The translations under genes and the position numbers were made by a program. Below the pieces are notes generated by a model. That model worked only from the letters and a program-made list of their open reading frames with translations, searched no databases and was not told the DNA's origin. This document shows, in pieces, positions 45,164 to 54,103 of a stretch of DNA of 64,000 bases; within the stretch, counting starts at the first letter, position 1; each line of letters starts with the position of its first letter. Origin of the DNA: Aliishimia sp963721175. GTDB taxonomy: Bacteria; Pseudomonadota; Alphaproteobacteria; Rhodobacterales; Rhodobacteraceae. The stretch spans positions 124,001 to 188,000 of the forward strand of contig CAVRIG010000018.1 in the NCBI GenBank assembly GCA_963721175.1. Direction: 5' to 3'.

Positions 45164-45757
45164 TCAGGTGAGCAGGACCGGAACCAGCGAGGCGATCAGC
45201 AACAGGGCCATCGTCCAGTTGAAGGCGCGCCGGCGCGCGTGATTGGTCAGCACCCGCGCCATCTGCTGGCCGGCAATCGTCCAGGTGCTCACCGACGGAA
45301 GGTTGATCGCGCCGAAGACCAGTGCCACGGCGAGGATGGCCAGCCCACTGCGATCCGGCGCATAGACCGTGATCGCGGTCAGCGACATTGCCCAGGCCTT
45401 GGGGTTGACCCATTGGAATGCCGCGCCCTGCAGGAAGGTCATCGGCCGGCCGTGCGCATCGCTCTTGGAGATCCCCGCCGCCGTTGCCGTCTTCCAGGCC
45501 AGCCAAAGCATGTATGCCACGCTGACGACCTTCAGCACGTCATGGGCCGGCGGCCACGCATCGAAAACGCGCATCAACCCCGCGCCGACCATCAGCAGCA
45601 TCAGCGTGAACCCGATCCCGATGCCCAGCATGTGCGGGACGGTCCGGCGGAACCCGTAATTCGCCCCCGAGGCCATGAGCATCAGGTTGTTCGGCCCCGG
45701 GGTGATCGAGGTGACGAAGGCGAAGACCGCCAGTGCGGAGAGGAGTTCAATGTCCAT
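45164..45757 (-). CDS. LysE family translocator
   Basis: The 197-residue membrane protein has six TM segments and the LysE/RhtB signature SITPGPNNLMLMASGANYGFRR near residues 17-40. It exports amino acids or derivatives. It is divergent from an Lrp/AsnC gene 75 bp away, the standard arrangement for amino-acid-responsive control of such exporters. The exported substrate is unknown. Confidence 0.87.
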   Translation of the reverse strand: MDIELLSALAVFAFVTSITPGPNNLMLMASGANYGFRRTVPHMLGIGIGFTLMLLMVGAGLMRVFDAWPPAHDVLKVVSVAYMLWLAWKTATAAGISKSDAHGRPMTFLQGAAFQWVNPKAWAMSLTAITVYAPDRSGLAILAVALVFGAINLPSVSTWTIAGQQMARVLTNHARRRAFNWTMALLLIASLVPVLLT

Positions 45758-45794
45758 GACGCTGATTATTCACCGCCTGGACGGATCAGAGGTT

Positions 45795-45807
45795 GCGCAT
45801 ATTGCGC
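45795..45807. promoter_or_regulatory. Inverted repeat between lysE and lrp
   Basis: GCGCA-TAT-TGCGC is a perfect 5-3-5 dyad centred 31 bp before the Lrp-type ATG and 43 bp before the LysE ATG. Its position between divergent regulator and target genes makes it a candidate Lrp-type operator. Confidence 0.45.
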
Positions 45808-45831
45808 TTCTTCCGGCAAAATTGGCAACAA

Positions 45832-46284
45832 ATGGCGGGCACGGATGAAAAATCACAAAAAATATTGCGGATCCTGACGCGACAGGGGCAAATCAGCAAT
45901 ATCGAACTGGCCGAGCGAGTGGCGCTGTCGCCCTCGGCCACGCTCCGGCGGGTTCAGGAGATGGAACGGCGCGGGATCATCACCGGGTACCGCGCACGGC
46001 TGGGGCGCGAGGCGATGGGGCTGGGGTTTCTTGCCTATCTCGGCGTCGGGCTCAACCAGCACAACAAGGGCAGCCAGGAAGCCTTTGAACAAGCCATGGC
46101 GCAGGCCGATGAAGTCGTTGAGTGCCACAACACGACCGGCAATATCGAATATCTCCTGCGGGTGGAGTGCGCCGACCTGCCCGCCTACAAGAGCTTTCAC
46201 ACGGACGTGCTGGGCACCTTGCCGATGGTCGCCTCGATCGCGACCTACGTCATCCTCGGCTCACCCAAGGACGCGCGCGCCTGA
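45832..46284 (+). CDS. Lrp/AsnC family transcriptional regulator
   Basis: The 150-residue protein has an N-terminal HTH (ISNIELAERVALSPSATLRRVQEMERRG) and a C-terminal RAM ligand domain (VVECHNTTGNIEYLLRVECADL). ATG 45832 (MAGTDEKSQ) is chosen because the Lrp fold begins there; an upstream in-frame ATG lies inside the operator region. It probably controls the divergent LysE-type exporter in response to amino acids. Its stop abuts the yebC stop. Confidence 0.9.
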   Translation: MAGTDEKSQKILRILTRQGQISNIELAERVALSPSATLRRVQEMERRGIITGYRARLGREAMGLGFLAYLGVGLNQHNKGSQEAFEQAMAQADEVVECHNTTGNIEYLLRVECADLPAYKSFHTDVLGTLPMVASIATYVILGSPKDARA

Positions 46285-47025
46285 TCAGAGCGCCTCGAGC
46301 ACAGCGTCGGAGGCTTCGAAATTGGTGGTCACGCGCTGCACGTCGTCATCGTCCTCCAGCGCGTCGATCAGCTTCATCAGCTTCTGCATGTTTTCCAGGT
46401 CGAGTTCGGTGGTGGTGCTCGGACGCCAGACCAGCTTGGTCGACTCCGACTCTCCCAAGTCGGACTCCAGCGCGCTCGACACCTCGTTGAGGTCCGTATC
46501 CGCGCACCAGACGATATGCCCGTCCTCGGAGCTTTCGACGTCTTCGGCACCCGCCTCGATCGCGGCCATGAGCACGGTGTCGGCGTCACCGACCTCCGCC
46601 GGATAGGCGATCTCGCCCTTTCGTTCGAACATGAAGCCGACGGAGCCCGTCTCGCCGAGGTTCCCGCCGTTCTTGGCGAAGGTCGACCGCACGTTCGACG
46701 CGGTGCGGTTGCGGTTGTCGGTCATCGCCTCGACGATCACCGCGACGCCGTTCGGCCCGTAGCCCTCGTAGCGGATCTCCTCGTAATCCTCGGCATCGCC
46801 GCCCAGCGACTTCTTGATCGCGCGATCGATCACGTCCTTCGGTACGGAGACCGCCTTGGCCTCCTTCACCGCGAGCCGCAGGCGCGGGTTCTTCTCCGGG
46901 TCGGGATCGCCCATCTTGGCCGCGACGGTGATCTCCTTCGAGAGTTTCGAGAACAGCTTCGACCGCGCCGCATCCTGACGCCCCTTGCGGTGCTGGATGT
47001 TGGCCCATTTGGAATGGCCTGCCAT
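46285..47025 (-). CDS. yebC: YebC/PmpR family regulator
   Basis: The 246-residue protein starts MAGHSKWANIQHRKGRQDAA, the family hallmark, and contains DVIDRAIKKSLGG, YEGYGPNGVAVIVEAMTDNRNRT and GNLGETGSVGFMFERKG. YebC-type proteins act on ribosomes stalled at proline motifs or as DNA-binding regulators. Length is standard. Confidence 0.95.
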   Translation of the reverse strand: MAGHSKWANIQHRKGRQDAARSKLFSKLSKEITVAAKMGDPDPEKNPRLRLAVKEAKAVSVPKDVIDRAIKKSLGGDAEDYEEIRYEGYGPNGVAVIVEAMTDNRNRTASNVRSTFAKNGGNLGETGSVGFMFERKGEIAYPAEVGDADTVLMAAIEAGAEDVESSEDGHIVWCADTDLNEVSSALESDLGESESTKLVWRPSTTTELDLENMQKLMKLIDALEDDDDVQRVTTNFEASDAVLEAL

Positions 47026-47179
47026 GATGCCTCCTGACCATCTTGGAATTCGCGCGTTCTATAGGCAGCGCCGCGAAACTGTTCAATCCCCCGCCAAGCA
47101 CTCCCGCACGAGCCAGCACCCGCCGCGGTCAACTGGCAGAACCGGTCGACATTGCCGCAAGAGGCGTTAGACACGAGCG

Positions 47180-48952
47180 ATGACACCCGACCAGATCATC
47201 CTCTTCACCCTGTTCGGCGCAGTCTTCGGTCTGCTGCTATGGGGCAGGTTCCGCTACGACCTCGTCGCTTTTTCCGCGCTGATGGCGGCGGTCTTGCTGG
47301 GCGTCGTGCCGTCGGACGAGGCGTTTTCGGGGTTCGGCCACCCGGCGACGCTGGTGGTGGCGCTGGTTCTCATCGTCTCCGCCGGCCTCGTACGCTCGGG
47401 CGCGGTGTTTCTCATCACGCGGACGCTGGTCGACTCGGCCCGTGGCCTCGGGACCCATATCGCGATCATGGGCACCGTGGGCGGCGTGCTCTCGGCCTTC
47501 ATGAACAACGTGGCAGCCCTGGCTCTGCTGATGCCGGTGGACATGCAGACCGCGCGCAAGGCCGGACGCTCCCCCGGCAAGAGCCTGATGCCGCTGAGCT
47601 TCGCGACAATCCTCGGGGGGATGGTCACCCTGATCGGCACGCCGCCCAACATCATCATCGCCTCGATCCGGCAGGATTCGCTGGGCGCGCCGTTCCGCAT
47701 GTTCGATTTCGCGCCCGTGGGAGGCGTCGCGGCCATTGCCGGTCTCGCCTTCGTCGCGTTGATCGGCTGGCGGCTGATCCCGGACCGGCAGGACGCTGCG
47801 GCGGAACTCGAGGACATCTCCCAGTTCATCGCCGAACTGAGCGTGCCGGACGAGTGGAAGTACCTCGGCAAGCGCGTCGGCGAGCTGGAGGAGGAAGCCG
47901 ACAAGGCCGACGTCGCGATCGTGGGCCTGGTCCGGGACGGCAAGCGTCGCTACGGGCGCGCCCGCAACGCCACGATGCAGCGGGGGGACACGCTGGTGCT
48001 GGAGGCGACGCCCGGCGCGCTGGACGAATTCCGCGCGGCCTTGGGTCTCGCCTTGGCCGACGAGGAGCGACAGGACAAGCTGAAGGCCAGCGGCGAGGGC
48101 GTCGACCTGATCGAGGTCGTGGTGGCGGAGAACTCCCGCCTGATCGGGCGCACCGCGCAGTCGGTGGGGCTGAACTGGCGGCATTCGACCGTGCTCATGG
48201 GGATCTCGCGCCGGGGCAAGCGGATCACGCAGCAGATTCGCAAGACGCCAATCAATGCGGGCGATATCCTGCTGCTGCTCGTCCCCCGCGAGAAAGGGCC
48301 GGACGTGACGCACTGGCTCGGCTGCCTGCCACTGGCGGAGCGCGGTCTCGCGGTGACGCAGGACCAGAAGATGTGGCTCGCCATCGGCATATTCTTCGCC
48401 GCAGTGCTGGCCGCCAGCGTGGGGCTCGTCTACCTGCCCGTGGCACTCGGAATCGTGGTCATCTTCTATGTGCTGTCGCGCATCGTTCCGCTGACGGAGC
48501 TTTACACGCACGTCGAATGGCCGGTCGTCGTGCTTCTGGGCTCCATGATCCCGCTCGGGGCGGCCTTGGAGGCTTCGGGTGGCACGGAGCTGATCGCCGG
48601 CGCGCTGGTGACGCTGACCGGCAACATGCCCGCCTGGGCCGTGCTCACGATTCTGATGGTCGTCACGATGACGCTTTCGGACGTGCTCAACAACACGGCG
48701 ACGACGATCGTGGCGGCACCGGTCGGCATCCAGATGGCTCAGGCGCTGGAGGTCAACCCCGATCCCTTCCTCATGGCCGTCGCCGTGGCGGCCTCGTCGG
48801 CCTTCCTCACGCCCATCGGCCACAAGAACAACACGTTGATCCTGGGCCCCGGCGGCTACCAGTTCGGGGACTACTGGCGCATGGGGCTGCCGCTGGAAAT
48901 CATCGTCATCGCCGTGTCCGTGCCGGCGATCCTGGTCTTCTGGCCGCTCTGA
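47180..48952 (+). CDS. SLC13-type anion permease with TrkA-C domains
   Basis: The 590-residue protein has two halves of TM helices around a central cytosolic region (about 205-385) with two TrkA-C (RCK_C) modules (VAIVGLVRDGKRRYG..., VDLIEVVVAENSRLIGRTAQ). Paired substrate motifs FMNNVAALALLMPV / GTPPNIIIASI and LNNTATTIVAAPV / PIGHKNNTLILGPGG are the SLC13/CitMHS signature. These carriers move sulfate, dicarboxylates or other anions with Na+. The RCK_C modules could bind a regulatory ligand. No gene neighbour indicates the substrate. Confidence 0.87.
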   Translation: MTPDQIILFTLFGAVFGLLLWGRFRYDLVAFSALMAAVLLGVVPSDEAFSGFGHPATLVVALVLIVSAGLVRSGAVFLITRTLVDSARGLGTHIAIMGTVGGVLSAFMNNVAALALLMPVDMQTARKAGRSPGKSLMPLSFATILGGMVTLIGTPPNIIIASIRQDSLGAPFRMFDFAPVGGVAAIAGLAFVALIGWRLIPDRQDAAAELEDISQFIAELSVPDEWKYLGKRVGELEEEADKADVAIVGLVRDGKRRYGRARNATMQRGDTLVLEATPGALDEFRAALGLALADEERQDKLKASGEGVDLIEVVVAENSRLIGRTAQSVGLNWRHSTVLMGISRRGKRITQQIRKTPINAGDILLLLVPREKGPDVTHWLGCLPLAERGLAVTQDQKMWLAIGIFFAAVLAASVGLVYLPVALGIVVIFYVLSRIVPLTELYTHVEWPVVVLLGSMIPLGAALEASGGTELIAGALVTLTGNMPAWAVLTILMVVTMTLSDVLNNTATTIVAAPVGIQMAQALEVNPDPFLMAVAVAASSAFLTPIGHKNNTLILGPGGYQFGDYWRMGLPLEIIVIAVSVPAILVFWPL

Positions 48953-49297
48953 AAAGTCGCTGAGCGACACAGGCCTCTCCCTCCATTTCACGTTTGGATG
49001 GCAGCCGCGTTGCGCACGCCTCGAAAGGTTAACAAATCCTAAACCGCACGAACGCCCGCCGCACCTGAGCACGGAACATTTCGCTTGGTCGAAAGTTCAG
49101 TCGCAGATACACTCAGTTGACGTAACGGAAGCCTGTCAATGCACCGTCAATGCTTAAAGCGACCATCACCGACGTCGAATGACGCTGCCACGAGCAGCCG
49201 AGTGTTCGCGGTCTCTGACATGCCACGGGCGAGTTCCGCATGGAGGGGTGGCAGCAATTCCTGTGCCATCGGCGCGGCTTCCAACGGGCAGACGATA
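48953..49297. other. 345-bp non-coding region upstream of a receiver-domain gene
   Basis: No gene is supported. It contains a probable ECF-sigma (EcfG) promoter at 49073-49097 and a long leader of about 190 nt before the ATG at 49298. Confidence 0.5.
49073..49097 (+). promoter_or_regulatory. EcfG-type general stress promoter candidate
   Basis: GGAAC (49073-49077), 16 bp, then AGTT (49094-49097) closely matches the alphaproteobacterial EcfG consensus GGAAC-N16/17-CGTT, with one mismatch. The downstream gene encodes a single-domain receiver, a class tied to the general stress response in this group. Confidence 0.45.
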
Positions 49298-49678
49298 ATG
49301 CGAAGCCTTCGGGACAGGAATATCCTACTCGTCGAAGACGAGGCTCTGGTCGCGATGGACCTGGAGCTTGCACTCACGGATGTGGGTTCGCGGGTGATCG
49401 GTCCCGCGGCGTCCCTGCCGCAGGCTTTGCAACTCTGTGGCGAAGCGGACCTGATCGACGCCGCCATTCTGGATGTGGATCTCGCCGGAGAGGAGGTGTT
49501 TCCATTGGCGGAAACGCTCGCCTCGCGCCTCGTGCCGCTCGTGTTCCACACCGGCATTGAGCGACACGACCGGATCGAGAGCTTCCTGCCGCTTGCGCGG
49601 ATCTGTCCCAAACCCATCGCAGTCGAGCGTGTTTTGAGCGATCTTGCCGAACTTCTGACGGTGCGCAGCGGCTTGTAA
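49298..49678 (+). CDS. Single-domain response regulator (receiver only)
   Basis: The 126-residue protein is a stand-alone REC domain: ILLVEDEALVAMDLELAL (acidic pocket), AAILDVDLAGEEV (phospho-Asp), VPLVFHTGIERHD in the beta-4/alpha-4 position and CPKPIAVERVL (switch Lys). VFHTG in place of the usual hydroxyl motif resembles the FAT-GUY class of receivers in stress signalling. It lacks an output domain, so it must act by protein interaction or phosphate shuttling. ATG 49298 is preceded by a weak RBS. Confidence 0.82.
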   Translation: MRSLRDRNILLVEDEALVAMDLELALTDVGSRVIGPAASLPQALQLCGEADLIDAAILDVDLAGEEVFPLAETLASRLVPLVFHTGIERHDRIESFLPLARICPKPIAVERVLSDLAELLTVRSGL

Positions 49679-49856
49679 GCGCTGACGCGGCGCCATCGCC
49701 TCGGAAGGCAGTCGGCATGAGTTGAACCGTTTTCGCCTCGTCGGAACGGCAACCTGCGCGAGGCGGTTGTCCGCGGGTCCGCGCGAAGGTGTGGAAACCG
49801 GAGACAGACTGAAATTTCTTTGCAGGATTCTCTGGGGCGGCAACCATCCGTCACAC

Positions 49857-49886
49857 AAAAAAGGGCCGCGTCCAGAGACACGACCC
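49857..49886 (-). terminator. Rho-independent terminator of rpmG
   Basis: On the minus strand GGGTCGTGTC pairs with GGACGCGGCCC (10 bp, with G-U pairs) around a short loop, followed directly by six T (49857-49862). It lies 23 bp after the rpmG stop. Confidence 0.8.
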
Positions 49887-49909
49887 CCACGAAGAAAAGC
49901 AGTCGACGA

Positions 49910-50077
49910 TTACTTGATCTTGCCTTCCTTGTATTCCACGTGCTTGCGCGCAACCGGATCGTATTTCCGAACGGACATCTTTTCGGTCATGGTGCGCGCG
50001 TTCTTTTTCGTCACGTAGAAATGGCCTGTTCCCTCGGTCGAATTCAGGCGGATCTTGATTGTGGTCGGTTTTGCCAT
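49910..50077 (-). CDS. rpmG: 50S ribosomal protein L33
   Basis: The 55-residue frame starts MAKPTTIKIRLNSTEGTGHF, continues YVTKKNARTMTEKMSVRKYD and ends HVEYKEGKIK, a complete L33. It lacks the CxxC zinc pairs, so it is the Cys-minus form usual in alphaproteobacteria. RBS GGAGACGACAC precedes the ATG. It sits in the large ribosomal subunit near the E site. Confidence 0.96.
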   Translation of the reverse strand: MAKPTTIKIRLNSTEGTGHFYVTKKNARTMTEKMSVRKYDPVARKHVEYKEGKIK

Positions 50078-50192
50078 GTGTCGTCTCCTGCAGCGGCCGG
50101 CGCGCCCGACTGGTCATACGGGGGCGATCCGCGGAATTCGGTTTGAAACTGCGCTTCTACTCACATGCCATGTCGAGTCAAGCGGCAATATG

Positions 50193-50608
50193 TGCGCGGA
50201 AGGCCTGTAAGCCGGATTCTGTACCCCTTGGGACGAGCCCGAGGGGTGATGACCATTCCTCTGGACGACGCGTTGCCGCGACGTCTCAAGCTGCCAACCC
50301 GGACCTGCTCGGGCGAAAGCGGCCCTGCCTCGGATCTTGCAACCCTTGGCACGCGGTCCCTATTCGGCATTGCTCCCGGTGGGGCTTGCCATGCCCGCGC
50401 TGTTGCCAGCCCGGCGGTGGGCTCTTGCCCCACCGTTTCACCTTTGCCCGCGCCAAGACGGGTAGTCTGTTTTCTGTGGCGCTGTCCGTCGGGTTGCCGG
50501 CGGGTTGCCCCGCCGATCCCGCCCGGGCGTTACCCGGCACCGTCGCTTTCTGGAGTCCGGACTTTCCTCGACGGGTCAGACCCGCCGCGGTCATCCGGCC
50601 TTCCGCGC
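50193..50608 (-). ncRNA. rnpB: RNase P RNA (type A)
   Basis: The minus strand begins GCGCGGAAGGCCGGATGACCG, contains GAGGAAAGTCCGGACTCC (the conserved CR-I/P4 region) and ends ACAGAATCCGGCTTACAGGCC followed by the complement of the 5' end. The P1 helix GCGCGGAAGGCC/GGCCTTCCGCGC closes the roughly 416-nt molecule. It is the catalytic RNA for tRNA 5' maturation. Confidence 0.95.
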
Positions 50609-50700
50609 GTGCTGGCGGTAGCCCGGCTTGCCACCCGGCGTCAAGGTTCATGGTGGGGGCGGGGCTCCGGCGGGAGTTTGTCAGGCCAAGTGAAGCGGGA

Positions 50701-51375
50701 TCAGGTGCCGGAGGTGTCGGGTCCGAGCGGGATGAAGTCCTCGGCCTCCAGCGGGCCGGTGGCCCAGGGACGGAACCGGAAGCGGACGGATGCGAGCAGC
50801 GTGTCGAAAGGCACCCTCGCCGTGTAGCCGCGTTTTCGCGCGAGGTCGGCGAAACGGTCGGGAGAGACGTCCTTCGGAACGTAAGCGTGGCCGCGCCTGC
50901 CGGCGAGGCGCGCGCGTTCGAGCCGGAGCCAGTCAAAGCGCGGCCCCGGATCGTGCTTGCGGCCCGGCGCCATGTCGGAATGGGCGATGACTCCATCCGG
51001 TGCGATGTTCCACCGGTGCAGGATGCCGGAGAGCAGCGCCTCGAGCGCATCCATCTGCGGCGCGGCAAAGGGCGTGGCGCCGTTATTGTCGAGTTCGATC
51101 CCGATGGAGCGGGAGTTGATGTCGGTCAATCCGCGCCATTCTCCCGCGCCGGCATGCCAGGCGCGCAGGTCTTCCGGGACGAGAGCGATCACGTCGCCGG
51201 TCCGGGCGATCAGGTAATGGGCCGAGACTTCCGCCGCGGGATCGCAGAGCCTTTCCGCCGCGGCTTCGGCCGTCGCCATGGCAGTGTAGTGCAGAACGAC
51301 GAGCGTCGGTCTCAGCCCGTCGCGCCGCGGACCGCAATTGGGCGAGAGGCTCGCCGACGGGGCGGCGGCCGTCAT
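50701..51375 (-). CDS. N-acetylmuramoyl-L-alanine amidase (amidase_2, AmpD/AmiD-like)
   Basis: The 224-residue protein has the amidase_2 fold: LVVLHYTAMATAEAA (zinc His), VSAHYLIARTGDV, SRSIGIELDNNG and VIAHSDMAPGRKHDPGPRFDW (second His and catalytic Lys-Asp set). It cleaves the amide between MurNAc and L-Ala in peptidoglycan or anhydro-muropeptides. No signal peptide is evident, so an AmpD-like cytosolic recycling role is favoured. It follows a lipoprotein gene by one base, hence probably one operon. Confidence 0.88.
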   Translation of the reverse strand: MTAAAPSASLSPNCGPRRDGLRPTLVVLHYTAMATAEAAAERLCDPAAEVSAHYLIARTGDVIALVPEDLRAWHAGAGEWRGLTDINSRSIGIELDNNGATPFAAPQMDALEALLSGILHRWNIAPDGVIAHSDMAPGRKHDPGPRFDWLRLERARLAGRRGHAYVPKDVSPDRFADLARKRGYTARVPFDTLLASVRFRFRPWATGPLEAEDFIPLGPDTSGT

Positions 51376-51376
51376 G

Positions 51377-52138
51377 TCATTCGTTGGAGATCGCCAACGG
51401 CTCCACAAGGTCGGAGGGCCGCTCGTCCTGGGACGTCGCGGCTGCGCGCGCCTTGCGGAACGGCGCCGGATCCCAGCTGCAGGCAAAACCGTCGCCGTCG
51501 GGATCGAGCCCCTGGCGATCGCGCTCCGGTCCGCCGCGGGACAGGAACTCGATCTGCGCCTGGTCGGGCGAGGGGAAACGCGCGCAGGCCCGCACACTGC
51601 CCTGGGCCGAGCGCAGACCGCCGCGCCGGTAAAGTTGTGCACCCACCGGATGATCGGTTCGCAGCGCATATTCAACGATGTTCGGCTGGTCGCTGCCGGG
51701 CCGCGTCGGAAGCTCGGTCGGCTGCACCAGGGTGTATTCCGCACGATTCGCCGCGATCTTCTGTGCGTCCGATTCGATCGTCCGCGTGGCGGAGACCGCC
51801 TCGAAATCCTGCTCGGCGGAGATACCGGTCTGAGTCACGGCTGCAGGCGGCGGACCGGCGGGGCTCGAGTTGATCGTTGGCGCTGTCGCGGTGGTGCCGT
51901 TCACGGCCGCCGTGACCGATGCCGGCAGAGGTCGCGCCGCCGGATCGTCGGACGCGGATCCCAGCGGCGCGGCGGACACCGGAGACGCAGGCGGCAGCGC
52001 AGAGAGCGGCGCACCGGCCAGCATCGCATCACGATTGGCATCTGCGCCCGGCGAGGTGAGGACCGCGCTTTGGTACGGTGCCGGTTGACATGCCGCAAGC
52101 ATCGCCACGACGGCACAGGGAAACAGAAACCTCAACAT
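51377..52138 (-). CDS. Putative lipoprotein with excalibur-like C terminus
   Basis: The 253-residue protein starts MLRFLFPCAVVAMLAACQPAP, a clear lipobox. A Pro/Ala/Ser-rich low-complexity linker (about 25-115) follows, then a C-terminal region with RSAQGSVRACARFPSPDQAQ and DPDGDGFACSWDPAPFR, a calcium-loop motif like the excalibur domain (DxDxDGxxC). It is probably exposed on the periplasmic side of a membrane. Its role is unknown; coupling to the amidase gene suggests cell-wall association. Confidence 0.75.
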   Translation of the reverse strand: MLRFLFPCAVVAMLAACQPAPYQSAVLTSPGADANRDAMLAGAPLSALPPASPVSAAPLGSASDDPAARPLPASVTAAVNGTTATAPTINSSPAGPPPAAVTQTGISAEQDFEAVSATRTIESDAQKIAANRAEYTLVQPTELPTRPGSDQPNIVEYALRTDHPVGAQLYRRGGLRSAQGSVRACARFPSPDQAQIEFLSRGGPERDRQGLDPDGDGFACSWDPAPFRKARAAATSQDERPSDLVEPLAISNE

Positions 52139-52193
52139 TGTCTTGACCACCTCGGTGCAGGAGCGTCGCGTGTTCGAATTCGGTCGAAAGGGT

Positions 52194-53679
52194 CTACCAC
52201 CATTTCTGCGGCTTGGCCACAAACCCGGCCCGCTCCTCAAGCGCATATGCCAGATTCAGCAGGTCCCCTTCCTCCCACGGCTTGCCGATCAGTTGCAGGC
52301 CAAGCGGAAGTCCCTGGCGGTCGAGCCCGGCGGGCACGGCAATGCCCGGGAGACCGGCGAGGTTCACCGTCACGGTGAAGACGTCGTTGAGGTACATCTG
52401 CACCGGGTCGGCGTCGGCCATCTGGCCCAAACCAAAGGCGGCAGAGGGAGTCGCAGGGGTCAGGATGCCGTCGATGCCCTGCGCGAAGACATCGTCGAAA
52501 TCCTTCTTGATCAGCGCGCGAACCTTGCGGGCGCGGTTGTAATAGGCGTCGTAGAAGCCTGCCGAGAGCACGTAAGTGCCGACCATGACGCGGCGCTGCA
52601 CCTCCGGTCCGAAGCCCTCGGCGCGGGTCTTTTCGTACATGTCGGTGATGCCGTCGCCCTGGTCCAGCTTCGCGCGGTGGCCGAAGCGCACGCCGTCATA
52701 GCGCGCGAGGTTGGAGGACGCCTCCGCCGGCGCGATCACGTAATAGGCGGGCAGCGCGTATTTCGTGTGCGGCAGGGAGATGTCGACAAGCTCCGCACCG
52801 GCGTCCTGCATCATCTCGCGGCCGCGCGTCCAGAGATCCTCGATCTCCTCCGGCATGCCGTCCAAACGGTATTCGCGGGGGATGCCGATCTTCTTGCCGC
52901 GGATGTCGCCGGTCAGCGCGCCCTCGAAATCGGGCACGGGGAGATCGGCGGAGGTCGAATCCTTCGGGTCGTGGCCCGACATCGTCGCCAGCATGATCGC
53001 CGCGTCGCGCACGGATTTCGTCATCGGCCCGGCCTGGTCGAGCGAGGAGGCGAACGCGACGATCCCCCAGCGCGAGCAGCGCCCGTAGGTGGGCTTGATG
53101 CCGGTGATGCCGACGAAGGCCGCGGGTTGGCGGATCGACCCGCCGGTGTCGGTGCCGGTGGCCGCGAGGCACAGGTCCGCCGCCACGGCGCTCGCCGACC
53201 CGCCCGAGGATCCGCCGGGTGTCAGCGCGGTCTCGTCATTGCCGCGCCGCCAGGGGTTCACCACGTTGCCGTAGACGCTGGTTTCGTTGGACGACCCCAT
53301 GGCGAATTCGTCCATGTTGAGCTTGCCCAGCATCACAGCGCCTGCATCGAAGAGGTTCTGCGTCACGGTCGATTTCGTATTCGGGCCGGAACCCGTCCAG
53401 GATCTTCGACGCGGCCTGGCTGGGCACGCCCTTGGTGCAGAACAGGTCCTTGATCCCCAGCGGCAGGCCGCACATCGCCGGTGCATCCGGCGCCATGCGG
53501 GCGTCGGCGGCCTTGGCTTGCGCCATCGCGATCTCGGGCGTGTGGTGCACGAAGGCGTTGAGCGCGCCCGCGCCCTCCACCGCCTTCAGGCAGGTCTCCG
53601 TCAGCTCAACGCTCGTGGTCTCGCCCTTTCGCAGCGCATCGCGCGCCTCCGCCAGGCCCAGTTCGTTCAACGCGGGCAT
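52194..53679 (-). CDS. gatA: Asp/Glu-tRNA(Asn/Gln) amidotransferase subunit A, one +1 frameshift
   Basis: GatA is about 494 residues after correction. The amidase signature is intact: catalytic Lys in LPLGIKDLFCTKG, cis-Ser and nucleophile Ser in LTPGGSSGGSASAVAADL, then TDTGGSIRQPAAF. It hydrolyses glutamine for transamidation of misacylated Asp-tRNA(Asn)/Glu-tRNA(Gln). The frame breaks near 53377, where GAATCG is written GAAATCG; removing one A gives FRPEYE-STVTQNLFDAG, as in all GatA. Because the gene is expected to be essential, this is almost surely a sequence error. It overlaps the gatC stop (TAATG). Confidence 0.93.
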
Positions 53680-53966
53680 TATTCCACCACCTTCGGCACG
53701 GTGAAGAAGCCCTCGCGCGCGTCGGGTGCGTTCGAGAGCACCTTCGCCTGCTGGTGGCCGTCCGTCACCACATCCTCGCGTCGTTTCAGGCGCTGCGGCG
53801 TGACCGAGGTCATCGGCTCCACGTTCTCAACGTCGACCTCGTTCAATTGCTCGATGAAGCCCAGGATCCGGTTGAATTCCTCCGCCAGCGCGGGGAGCCG
53901 TTCCGCCTCGACCCGGATCCGGGCCAGATGCGCCACTTTTGCGGCGGTTTCGGTGTCGATCGACAT
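53679..53966 (-). CDS. gatC: Asp/Glu-tRNA amidotransferase subunit C
   Basis: The 95-residue protein MSIDTETAAKVAHLARIRVE...FFTVPKVVE is a normal GatC, the small subunit that stabilises GatA in the GatCAB complex. FNRILGFIEQLNEVDVENVEPMTSV is the family core. Its stop and the gatA start share TAATG, so translation is coupled. gatB is not in the neighbourhood. Confidence 0.95.
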   Translation of the reverse strand: MSIDTETAAKVAHLARIRVEAERLPALAEEFNRILGFIEQLNEVDVENVEPMTSVTPQRLKRREDVVTDGHQQAKVLSNAPDAREGFFTVPKVVE

Positions 53967-54103
53967 CTCGCGTCACCTCTTGCGATGCGTTCGCCCGCGT
54001 TTAGCGTTCCGGCCGCGCAATGCCAAGCCTTGCGCTGCGTGGTTCGCGACACCCGGACCGAAGAGCCGGACGATGGCCAGCGCCTCGCTGCAGTGGCGCG
54101 TCG

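Noticed and set aside
47237..49072. 611-codon minus-strand frame antisense to the SLC13 carrier
   Set aside because: Its composition is His/Arg/Gln-rich and domain-free; the plus strand encodes an intact transporter.
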